Shown here one piece after another: positions 8,406 to 15,180 of a stretch of 25,613 nt of DNA. The stretch is from JAAYJS01 sp964346185 (GTDB taxonomy: Bacteria > Bacillota > Clostridia > Eubacteriales > Eubacteriaceae), in contig CAYFTR010000024.1 in the NCBI GenBank assembly GCA_964346185.1, forward strand, positions 1-25,613, written 5' to 3'. Positions within the stretch are counted from its first letter, which is position 1; each line of letters begins with the position of its first letter. The notes under the pieces were generated by a model. That model did not search any database. It was not told the origin of the DNA and saw nothing but the letters and a program-made list of their open reading frames with translations. The position numbers were made by a program, and so were the translations under genes.

Positions 8406-8434
8406 TTAACGTTTTCTTTGCTATATGGTATGAT
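8406..8434 (+). promoter_or_regulatory. sigma-A-type promoter for glyS
   Basis: TTAACG (8406-8411), a 17-bp spacer and TATGAT (8429-8434) precede glyS. A start site near 8441 gives a leader of roughly 30 nt, which is too short for a T-box riboswitch. The -35 is weak (4 of 6 consensus bases). Confidence 0.6.
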
Positions 8435-8470
8435 TAGAATATTAATTACGTTTGCCTTAAGGAGGATTAA

Positions 8471-9856
8471 ATGCACAGCTTTACAATGAGTGAGATTGTC
8501 AGCATAGCTAAAATGCGGGGAATTATTTTCCCGGGTTCAGAAATATATGACGGATTAGCCAACAGTTGGGATTACGGTCCCATCGGGGTTGAAATAAAAA
8601 ATAATTTAAAAAGAGCTTGGTGGAAAAAATTTATTCAGGAGTCGCCATACAACGTGGGTATCGATGCCGCCATTTTAATGAACCCCAAAACATGGGAAGC
8701 ATCCGGGCACTTAAGCGGATTTAACGACCCTTTAATGGATTGTAAATCCTGTCAAACCCGATACCGTGCAGACAAATTATTGGAAGATTACTTTGCCTCC
8801 AAAAATGAAGATGTTGTTGTAGACGGTTGGTCCAATGAAAAAATGTACGCCTACATTACCGAACATCAGGTAGCCTGCCCCAATTGCGGAAAATCGGACT
8901 TTACCGACATTAGACAATTTAATTTAATGTTTAAAACCTTTCAGGGCGTTACTGAAGACAGTACCTCGGAGTTATATATGCGCCCTGAAACCGCACAAGG
9001 CATTTTTGTAAACTTTAAAAATGTTCAACGCTCGACCAGAAAAAGAATACCTTTCGGTATCGGTCAAATCGGAAAATCCTTCCGAAATGAAATTACGCCG
9101 GGCAACTTTATTTTCAGAACCAGAGAATTTGAACAAATGGAATTAGAATTTTTCTGTGCACCGGATACCGACTTGGAGTGGTTTCATTACTGGAAAGAAC
9201 AGTGCATACAATGGTTGTATGACCTTAACATTGAACCGAAAAAATTGCGCTTCAGAGATCATTCACCGGAAGAACTGTCCCATTATTCCAAAGCAACCGT
9301 CGATATCGAATACGAATTTCCTTTCGGTTGGGGCGAACTTTGGGGCATTGCGGACAGAACCGACTTCGACTTAAAACAACACCAGACTTTCTCAGGAAAG
9401 AGTATGGAATACCAAGATCCCGTCACCAACGACAAATATGTCCCCTATTGTGTGGAACCGTCCTTAGGTTGCGACAGAGCGTTTCTGGTTATTTTATGCG
9501 ATGCCCTCAAAAAAGAAAGCTTGGAAGACGGCAGCGAACGATCAGTAATGAAGATTCATCCCTACCTGTCCGCCTTTAAAGCTTGTGTACTGCCTCTATC
9601 AAAAAAACTTAGTGATAAAGCTCGCGACGTATATAGCGAATTATCCAAATACTTCCCGGTAGATTACGATGAAGCCGGATCTATCGGCCGTCGATACAGA
9701 CGCCAAGATGAAATCGGAACACCTGTTTGTATCACCGTTGATTTTGACACTTTGGAAGATAATGCCGTTACTTTAAGAGATCGCGATACGATGGAACAAA
9801 TTCGTATGCCGATCGACGAAGTGGCCGATTACATTCAAAAATTAATTGCGTTTTAA
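8471..9856 (+). CDS. glyS: glycyl-tRNA synthetase, single-chain dimeric type
   Basis: This class II aminoacyl-tRNA synthetase charges tRNA-Gly. The 461-aa chain is the alpha2 (eukaryote/archaea-like and Bacillus-type) form and not the alpha2beta2 bacterial form. It begins with the characteristic IVSIAKMRGIIFPGSEIYDGLANSWDYG region (written here in part). An insertion with two cysteine pairs (CKSC and CPNC) may bind zinc. Motif 2 is in FRNEITPGNFIFRTREFEQMELE, and class II motif 3 is in EPSLGCDRAFL. The C-terminal anticodon-binding domain starts near residue 365. A strong TAAGGAGG lies 5 nt before the ATG. It is the only plus-strand gene, convergent with ispA and divergent from the transporter gene, and interrupts what is usually a continuous minus-strand cluster. 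Confidence 0.97.
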   Translation: MHSFTMSEIVSIAKMRGIIFPGSEIYDGLANSWDYGPIGVEIKNNLKRAWWKKFIQESPYNVGIDAAILMNPKTWEASGHLSGFNDPLMDCKSCQTRYRADKLLEDYFASKNEDVVVDGWSNEKMYAYITEHQVACPNCGKSDFTDIRQFNLMFKTFQGVTEDSTSELYMRPETAQGIFVNFKNVQRSTRKRIPFGIGQIGKSFRNEITPGNFIFRTREFEQMELEFFCAPDTDLEWFHYWKEQCIQWLYDLNIEPKKLRFRDHSPEELSHYSKATVDIEYEFPFGWGELWGIADRTDFDLKQHQTFSGKSMEYQDPVTNDKYVPYCVEPSLGCDRAFLVILCDALKKESLEDGSERSVMKIHPYLSAFKACVLPLSKKLSDKARDVYSELSKYFPVDYDEAGSIGRRYRRQDEIGTPVCITVDFDTLEDNAVTLRDRDTMEQIRMPIDEVADYIQKLIAF

Positions 9857-9869
9857 TATAACCGTTAAC

Positions 9870-9922
9870 CACTAAAAATAAAAGCTGAGAACCTGTTGAG
9901 TTCTCAGCTTTTATTTTTAGTG
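9870..9922. terminator. bidirectional terminator between glyS and ispA
   Basis: A 23-bp inverted repeat (9870-9892 with 9900-9922) has a 7-nt loop (9893-9899) and no mismatch. The upper stem is G+C containing (AGCTGAGAAC) and the lower stem is A/T rich. Each strand therefore presents a hairpin followed by a TTTTATTTTT tract. It sits 13 nt after the glyS stop and touches the ispA stop codon, so it should end both convergent transcripts. Confidence 0.92.
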
Positions 9923-10822
9923 TTAAACATCTCTGTTGCAGATGTAATGGATCATTGTTTCTAAAAAGGAGGTATCTTCCTCCAGTTTTTTCATCAACTC
10001 TAATCCCTCTTCCTTTAACTCTTTCAGTTTTTCTTTTGCACCCTGAATACCGTATAGAGTGACATAGGTTGTTTTATGATTGGCAACGTCGCTTCCGATC
10101 GTTTTTCCGAATACTTCAGGATCGCCTTCTACATCCAGAATATCGTCACGTATTTGAAAGGCCAGACCGATAATGTCGCTATAACGTTTTAAAACGGTGT
10201 AGATTGTTGCATCGACCTTTGCCATAATACCACCACATAATACAGCGGCATTAATTAAAGCCCCGGTTTTATGCGTATGAATGTAATGTAGGGTCATATC
10301 GTCGATTTCTTTGTTTTCAGATAATAAATCAACAACCTGCCCGCCGATCATACCGTTGGCTCCGGCTGCGGAAAATAAAATGTTCATAGCTTTAACATAA
10401 GCCGACAACAGATCATTTTTTAAACTGTCGGCTCCATTTAATGCCGTTTCCATTGCTAAATTCAATAAACCGTCGCCGGCCAACAGAGCTATATCTTCCC
10501 CGAACAACATATGATTTGTTGGCTTGCCCCTTCTTACTTCGTCGTTATCCATGCAGGGCAAATCGTCGTGAATTAATGAATAGGTATGGATATATTCCAA
10601 AGAGATCGCCAAAGGTATAATATTTTCGAAGTCACCTCCAAAAATTTTTGCTACTTGCAACATCAACACCGGACGTATTCTTTTACCACCGGTTTCCATA
10701 CTATATCGCATGGCTTTTGTCAAAATTTCAGGTGCGTCATTCAGGGAGTTCTCAATGGTTGACATCATCTTTTGTTCAAAATAATCTTTTGTTTGATTGT
10801 ATTCTTTTTGAAATTTTTTCAT
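9923..10822 (-). CDS. ispA: polyprenyl (farnesyl) diphosphate synthase
   Basis: This trans-prenyltransferase condenses DMAPP and IPP to geranyl/farnesyl diphosphate for quinone-like and cell-wall lipid carriers. The 299-aa protein has the conserved GGKRIRP, the first aspartate-rich motif DDLPCMDND, the KTGALI block and the second aspartate-rich motif QIRDDILDVEGD. I chose the ATG at 10822 (MKKFQKEY), 2 nt after the xseB stop; an in-frame TTG at 10834 lies inside xseB and lacks a ribosome binding site. Product chain length is inferred from family similarity only. It is the last gene of the nusB-xseA-xseB-ispA run, and dxs, which often follows, is absent. Confidence 0.94.
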   Translation of the reverse strand: MKKFQKEYNQTKDYFEQKMMSTIENSLNDAPEILTKAMRYSMETGGKRIRPVLMLQVAKIFGGDFENIIPLAISLEYIHTYSLIHDDLPCMDNDEVRRGKPTNHMLFGEDIALLAGDGLLNLAMETALNGADSLKNDLLSAYVKAMNILFSAAGANGMIGGQVVDLLSENKEIDDMTLHYIHTHKTGALINAAVLCGGIMAKVDATIYTVLKRYSDIIGLAFQIRDDILDVEGDPEVFGKTIGSDVANHKTTYVTLYGIQGAKEKLKELKEEGLELMKKLEEDTSFLETMIHYICNRDV

Positions 10823-10824
10823 TT

Positions 10825-11031
10825 TTATTCCCAATTCAAATCGGTTTCTTCTAATTCGTCGGTTATTTTTTTTACTTTTAATGCCGTATTACGTAGTGTT
10901 TCCTGACAGTCCTTAACCAACGCCATTCCTCTTTCAAAATATATAAGACTTTCCTCCAGACCGGTACTTTCCTGATCCATAGCTAAAATACAATTTTCAA
11001 TTTCTTTCATTTTTTCTTCAAAATTTTTCAT
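10825..11031 (-). CDS. xseB: exodeoxyribonuclease VII small subunit
   Basis: This is the small helical subunit of ExoVII, which degrades single-stranded DNA to oligonucleotides in complex with XseA. The 68-aa protein starts MKNFEEKMKEIENC and contains the family pattern of a helical hairpin with LEESLIYFERGMALVKDCQ (residues about 26-44). The ATG at 11031 lies 14 nt inside the end of xseA in another frame. A longer frame from 11073 would add 14 residues unlike XseB. The overlap suggests translational coupling and matched amounts of the two subunits. Confidence 0.93.
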   Translation of the reverse strand: MKNFEEKMKEIENCILAMDQESTGLEESLIYFERGMALVKDCQETLRNTALKVKKITDELEETDLNWE

Positions 11032-12235
11032 TATGACCACTGATTTGCTCGACCACCGCATGGGCTTCGCCATCGTGGAAGATTAAATGTATCCCCTCTC
11101 CTAAAGTTAAATCTGTTACCTTTTTAATCAATTGTCCATTCAAATTTTCTGCAAGGAGATATCCTTTTTCTAATAGTGAACGAGGGTTCAATGTATTCAG
11201 TCGATTGGTTACCAAGATTAAAGCCTTTTCCGCTACACTGTGTTTTTTTTCGATTTGATCGATAAGGGTTTTCCTCTTGTCCTTTAAAGACAAATACCAC
11301 CGTATTAGTTTTTTATCCGGCTTTTGAGCTACTATATTATTTTTTAAAATGGCGATATTGTGATTTTTCCTCTCCAGAACACTTCGAATACGACTGTTCA
11401 ATTGTTCCTTTCGATCTTTTAAATGGTTAAATATTTGAATATGGTTTTCTGCAACCATTTCCGCCGCTACCGACGGTGTCGGTGCCCTAAAATCGGCAAC
11501 AAAATCCGAAATGGTAAAATCCGTTTCGTGACCGACGGCGGAGATAACAGGATGTCGGTTTTTAAAGATTGTTTCGGCCAATTGCCTGTCGTTAAAACAC
11601 CATAAATCTTCAATGGAACCGCCGCCTCTGCCAATAATAATCGCGTCGATGTCTTGGCGTAGATCAAAATAATCTAATGCTTTTATCAGCCCGTTACTTG
11701 CCTGAACCCCTTGCACAAGCGAAGGGTATACCAGACAGGTGACAGCAGGCGCTTTATGCGTCAAAACGGACAGAATATCGTGCAGTGCCGCACCATCGAT
11801 AGAAGTAATAATACCGACTTGACGTATAACGGACGGTAAGCTTTTTTTGAATTTTTCATCAAAATACCCCAAGCTTTTTAATTCCTGTTTCAAAGCTTCA
11901 TAGCGTTCAAATAATTCACCTAATCCCGCAACTTTTACAGATCGTACGCCAAGTTGATATTGCCCCATCCGTTCATAAACCGTTACGGAAGCCGTGACAA
12001 CCACCTGCAAGCCGTCATATAGTTGTATTTTACTTTTTAAATAATCGCTTTGATACATCACGCAGGAAATTCTACTTTCCCCGTCTTTTAATGAAAAATA
12101 GGCGTGTCCGTTACTGTGAAGCTTAAAATTGGAGATTTCTCCTTCCACTTTAATGCTCTTTAATAAAGCGTTGGATTCCAAAACCGTTTTAATAAATCGA
12201 TTAATTTCTTTTACGCTAATAATTCGGTCAATCAT
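11018..12235 (-). CDS. xseA: exodeoxyribonuclease VII large subunit
   Basis: This is the catalytic subunit of ExoVII. The 405-aa protein has an N-terminal OB-fold DNA-binding domain (residues 1-100, with VEGEISNFKLHSNGHAYFSL). The catalytic domain carries IGIITSIDGAALHD, IIGRGGGSIEDLWCFND, SAVGHETDFTISDFVADFRAPTPSVAAE (written in part), and a long helical region follows. I chose the ATG at 12235 (MIDRIISVKEIN), which has GGAG seven bases upstream and overlaps the preceding gene by 8 nt. The 27 extra residues of the longer open frame are antiparallel noise from the neighbour. It overlaps xseB by 14 nt. Confidence 0.96.
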   Translation of the reverse strand: MIDRIISVKEINRFIKTVLESNALLKSIKVEGEISNFKLHSNGHAYFSLKDGESRISCVMYQSDYLKSKIQLYDGLQVVVTASVTVYERMGQYQLGVRSVKVAGLGELFERYEALKQELKSLGYFDEKFKKSLPSVIRQVGIITSIDGAALHDILSVLTHKAPAVTCLVYPSLVQGVQASNGLIKALDYFDLRQDIDAIIIGRGGGSIEDLWCFNDRQLAETIFKNRHPVISAVGHETDFTISDFVADFRAPTPSVAAEMVAENHIQIFNHLKDRKEQLNSRIRSVLERKNHNIAILKNNIVAQKPDKKLIRWYLSLKDKRKTLIDQIEKKHSVAEKALILVTNRLNTLNPRSLLEKGYLLAENLNGQLIKKVTDLTLGEGIHLIFHDGEAHAVVEQISGHNEKF

Positions 12236-13199
12236 CACTTTTCTCCAATGCTCTTCTTGCCAACAAAGCACAACCGACCCCATTGTCCGATGACAGACCC
12301 GGCTCCGCAAACGCAATACGTTTGTATTTTAAATTCGCCTGTAATAAACGCTGGCGAATATAGCGGTTGGACATTACCCCTCCGGAAAATAGTAACAACT
12401 CTCGATATTGTTCTGATTTTTGTTGACTTAGTGCATTAATGAGTACTCTTGCTAAAATCTCAAATAAAGTCAAGGCAATATCTTGCGGCGGGTAACCTTT
12501 TTCGATCCAAGCTTTGCAAATGTTTTCGTAGCCCGACAAATTAAAATGACGATTAGAAAAACTCAGTGTTATAGGTCTATCCGTAATGACCGACCCCTTT
12601 TGTGCCAGGTCCTCCAAATGTTTGCCTGCCGGAAAAGGCAAGCCCAACAAAACTCCAATGCGATCCACCAATTGTCCCGCATGCAAATCCAATGTTTTGC
12701 TGAAAATTTTACTCTGATACCCTTCCGACTTTGATGTGACTTCCAAAATCTCCGATGTCCCCCCGGAATAATGAACTGCAGTAAATTTGGACGGTACACC
12801 ACGCCATGAAATACCGGCAGAATAAAGGGCAGCCTCAATATGATTTTCCTGATGGGATACTTCTACAAGCGGTATTTTTAAAACTTCGGACAATACCTTC
12901 GCAGTCGAATAACCTGCTAAAAAAACCGGCATATAAGAACCTTCCTGCCGTCTCGGCCGAACGGATACACCAATTCCAGACAAGTTATCCTTTAAAGAGA
13001 TTTTAGTTGCAAGTTCCGTTATTAATACCGGTAATTGATTGACGTGTTGGTAATGAGCATCCGCTTGACGCAAACCTCTGGCACCGGCTTTTACCTTTAA
13101 CATTTTTTTGATATTTGCAAGTAACAAGCCGTTGCTGTTAACCAAAGCTAAAGAAGTCGTATAATTACTGGTATCGATACCTAAATAATTTTTAATCAT
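12228..13199 (-). CDS. Kae1/TsaD-like paralogue (ASKHA fold), function unknown
   Basis: The 323-aa protein belongs to the Kae1/TsaD (formerly O-sialoglycoprotein endopeptidase) superfamily. It opens with the ASKHA phosphate-1 motif YLGIDTSNYTTSLALV (residues 5-20). It has VEVSHQENHIEAALYSA, where TsaD has its metal-binding histidines, and ends with LLFSGGVMSNRYIRQRLL, matching the TsaD GGV-N-LR block. It differs from true TsaD in spacing and in having Q-E-N between the two histidines, and it lies in a nusB-xseA context and not with tsaB/tsaE. It overlaps nusB by 8 nt and xseA by 8 nt. It is probably not the essential t6A synthase itself, which should be encoded elsewhere, but from this window that cannot be excluded. 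Confidence 0.8.
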   Translation of the reverse strand: MIKNYLGIDTSNYTTSLALVNSNGLLLANIKKMLKVKAGARGLRQADAHYQHVNQLPVLITELATKISLKDNLSGIGVSVRPRRQEGSYMPVFLAGYSTAKVLSEVLKIPLVEVSHQENHIEAALYSAGISWRGVPSKFTAVHYSGGTSEILEVTSKSEGYQSKIFSKTLDLHAGQLVDRIGVLLGLPFPAGKHLEDLAQKGSVITDRPITLSFSNRHFNLSGYENICKAWIEKGYPPQDIALTLFEILARVLINALSQQKSEQYRELLLFSGGVMSNRYIRQRLLQANLKYKRIAFAEPGLSSDNGVGCALLARRALEKSDD

Positions 13200-13620
13200 C
13201 TGAAGATAACCGTTTTTCAGCTATATTATGTAAAACACCGTTGATGTACTTGGTGGAGGCTTCTTCTGAATACATTCTGGTTAATTCTATTGCTTCATTA
13301 ATTGCAATTTCCGGTGGTTGCTTCAGAAAGTGCATTTCAGCTAAAGCGGTTCTTAATATGGTCACTTCTATTAAGGGTAAGCGACTTAAACGCCAATTTT
13401 TTTTCAAAAAAGCTTCTAAAATTTCATCCAATTCGCTTTGGTGTTCCACTACCGATTGTATAATTTTTTTAGTATAGCTTTCATCATATTGAAAGTTTTT
13501 ATCCTGTTTAAAGAACTGTATAAAATAATCGTGAGGATTGATGTCCTCATGAAATTCTATTTGATATAAACATTGAAGGGCAAGCTCCCTTTCCTGTTTC
13601 ATATATTTTTTCTTTTTCAT
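13192..13620 (-). CDS. nusB: transcription antitermination factor NusB
   Basis: NusB binds boxA RNA with NusE (S10) to promote antitermination of rRNA operons. The 142-aa all-helical protein shows the RELALQCLYQIEF start and the C-terminal signature RTALAEMHFLKQPPEIAINEAIELTR followed by KYINGVLHNIA (both family hallmarks, given in part). The ATG at 13620 has CGGAG about 9 nt upstream. The preceding gap to asp23 (13621-13763) holds a terminator and no convincing promoter, so nusB may depend on readthrough or on a weak start. Confidence 0.94.
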   Translation of the reverse strand: MKKKKYMKQERELALQCLYQIEFHEDINPHDYFIQFFKQDKNFQYDESYTKKIIQSVVEHQSELDEILEAFLKKNWRLSRLPLIEVTILRTALAEMHFLKQPPEIAINEAIELTRMYSEEASTKYINGVLHNIAEKRLSSDD

Positions 13621-13687
13621 GATCTTAATCTCCGAAAAAGTTTCTTCTTATTTAATTTCCAAGTGTCTTTCCTGCTAGGTTTACGTT

Positions 13688-13730
13688 CAAAAAAATATAA
13701 AGCGGAGCTTTGTATATACTCTGCCCCGCT
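13688..13730 (-). terminator. Rho-independent terminator behind asp23
   Basis: On the minus strand AGCGGGGC (13730-13723) pairs with GCTCCGCT (13708-13701): eight pairs, one of them G-U, with a 14-nt loop. A TTATATTTTTTT tract follows. It lies 33 nt beyond the asp23 stop and separates the efp-asp23 operon from nusB. Confidence 0.85.
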
Positions 13731-13763
13731 ATCGTCATTTGCTGAGTTTATAGCCATCATGAC

Positions 13764-14099
13764 TTAGTAACGCCCACAACCTTCTACATGTACGTTGACC
13801 CGGGAGGCACGACCGCCGGAAATAACCTCTACCGCTTCTTTTACTTTGATTTGGGCTTCCCTTGCCACTTTTGGAATATCGGCATTTAAATCGACAATCA
13901 CATGCAAATTGACAATGTAACCGTCTTCGGACTCAATTACTTTAACGCCTTTAGATACGGTCGACGGATTTATGACATCCAAAATTTCATCCGATAGACT
14001 CATAAACATTTTTTCGATTCCGTTAACACCTAAAGCCGCAGTACTGCTGATACTGCACAACATCTCTTTTGAGATTTCTTGAGGTATTTTATAATTCAT
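13764..14099 (-). CDS. Asp23/Gls24 family envelope stress protein
   Basis: This small Asp23/Gls24 (YqhY/YloU-type) protein has 111 residues. The family forms membrane-associated assemblies in Bacillota and is linked to alkaline shock and cell-envelope homeostasis. In Bacillus, YqhY is associated with fatty-acid/acetyl-CoA carboxylase balance. Visible features are the N-terminal helix ISKEMLCSISSTAALGVNGIEKM, the beta-rich GVKVIESEDGYIVNLHVIVD (each in part), and the C-terminal VNVHVEGCGRY. No transmembrane segment is seen. A GGAAGGA ribosome binding site precedes the ATG. It sits between efp and nusB, the same neighbourhood as Bacillus yqhY, which supports a YqhY-type assignment. Confidence 0.9.
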   Translation of the reverse strand: MNYKIPQEISKEMLCSISSTAALGVNGIEKMFMSLSDEILDVINPSTVSKGVKVIESEDGYIVNLHVIVDLNADIPKVAREAQIKVKEAVEVISGGRASRVNVHVEGCGRY

Positions 14100-14112
14100 T
14101 TGATCCTTCCTA

Positions 14113-14553
14113 TTACTCTTTTGTACCGTCTAATTGTTCTACAACCGATTCTTCGAGTTTAAAGTCTTCTCCGCAATGCGGGCATTGTACATCGTTCGCC
14201 TCAAAGTCTTCGAAGTCCGCTAAATAAACTTCGTGGCATGCCGGACAAACCACTTCGTATAAGTCGTCGTCATCATCTTCATCTCTGTGACAATGACAAT
14301 CATAGTGCATGTCGTCGAGGTCTTCCAATTCGCTGTAATAGACTTCTTCCAATAAATCTAAATCTTCGTCTATTTCTTCAACATAGGTTTCCAATTCATT
14401 GTGTGCTTCTTGTAAATTTTCGATTTCATAGGCCATTTCCTGCAAAATAGTAATGACTTCGGTCAAAACATTTTGCACTCGATCTTCTTCTGAAAAACCG
14501 TAGCCTTCAGTTAAACCTTTTAAGTATGCAATTTTTTCATTTAACAGTTTCAT
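14113..14553 (-). CDS. CD1247-type acidic protein with zinc-ribbon tail
   Basis: The 146-aa protein is of unknown function, resembling clostridial proteins that carry a CD1247-type N-terminal domain. Residues 1-75 form predicted helices with strongly acidic heptads (LQEAHNELETYVEEIDEDLDLLEE). A DCHCHRDEDDDDD segment follows. The C-terminus is a zinc ribbon with CPAC and CPHC pairs about 20 residues apart. Its ATG shares one base with the efp stop (TAATG) and GAGAGGG lies just upstream, so it is translated with EF-P. The context suggests a link with translation or with the following Asp23 protein, but nothing in the sequence proves a function. Confidence 0.75.
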   Translation of the reverse strand: MKLLNEKIAYLKGLTEGYGFSEEDRVQNVLTEVITILQEMAYEIENLQEAHNELETYVEEIDEDLDLLEEVYYSELEDLDDMHYDCHCHRDEDDDDDLYEVVCPACHEVYLADFEDFEANDVQCPHCGEDFKLEESVVEQLDGTKE

Positions 14554-15110
14554 TATACCCTCTCCATGTACTCGTTGCTACGTGTATCAATACGAATGAC
14601 ATCGCCTTCATTAACAAAAAGAGGAACTGAAATGGTTGCACCCGTTTCGACCGTTGCGGGCTTTACGGCACCGGTTGCGGTATCTCCTTTAACACCGGGT
14701 TCTGTTTTTGTTACCGCCAACTCTACAAAGTTGGGAGCGGAAACGGAAAAGGCATCGCCTTTAAAAAATCTGATAGTGGCGTTATCGTTTTCTCTTAAAT
14801 ACATCATGGCGTCTTCTACCTGCGAATAATTTAAGGGTATTTGTTCGTAGGAATCAAGATCCATAAAATAATACAGATCGCCATCCGAATATAAGTATTG
14901 CATTTCTTTTGTTTCTATATGAGCTCTTGGAAATTTTTCCGACGGGTTAAAGGATTTTTCCGTAACGGCTCCGGTTAAAATATTTCTTATTTTTGTTCGA
15001 ACAAAGGCGGCTCCCTTTCCGGGTTTTACGTGTTGAAAGTCAACAATTGTGTAAACACTGCCGTCCATTTCGAAAGTTAGTCCTTTTCTAAAATCGCCTG
15101 CTGATACCAT
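14553..15110 (-). CDS. efp: translation elongation factor P
   Basis: EF-P relieves ribosome stalling at polyproline sequences. The 185-aa protein has the three-domain length. It starts MVSAGDFRKGLTFEMDG, carries the loop PGKGAAFVRTK with Lys32 at the tip (equivalent to the modified lysine of other EF-Ps) and ends with DVIRIDTRSNEYMERV. A GGAGGAATATTAA ribosome binding site precedes the ATG. It has its own promoter and leads the efp-CD1247-asp23 operon. The modification enzyme is not encoded here; no EpmA/EpmB or EarP gene is present in the window. Confidence 0.97.
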   Translation of the reverse strand: MVSAGDFRKGLTFEMDGSVYTIVDFQHVKPGKGAAFVRTKIRNILTGAVTEKSFNPSEKFPRAHIETKEMQYLYSDGDLYYFMDLDSYEQIPLNYSQVEDAMMYLRENDNATIRFFKGDAFSVSAPNFVELAVTKTEPGVKGDTATGAVKPATVETGATISVPLFVNEGDVIRIDTRSNEYMERV

Positions 15111-15145
15111 TTAATATTCCTCCATTGTTTAGAGTATTCTTTTAC

Positions 15146-15174
15146 ATTTTATCATATTGAAAAACATACTTCAA
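15146..15174 (-). promoter_or_regulatory. sigma-A-type promoter for efp
   Basis: On the minus strand there is TTGAAG (15174-15169), a 17-bp spacer and TAAAAT (15151-15146). It is placed in the 70-nt gap between prmC and efp, giving a leader of about 30 nt before the efp ATG. Confidence 0.75.
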
Positions 15175-15180
15175 ACGAAT

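Noticed and set aside
8404..8417. cre-like sequence overlapping the glyS -35 box
   Set aside because: It has at least three mismatches to the cre consensus in an A/T-rich region, and there is no reason to expect catabolite control of glyS.
8313..8470. Possible T-box riboswitch before glyS
   Set aside because: The predicted promoter leaves a leader of only about 30 nt, with no specifier loop, T-box sequence or antiterminator.
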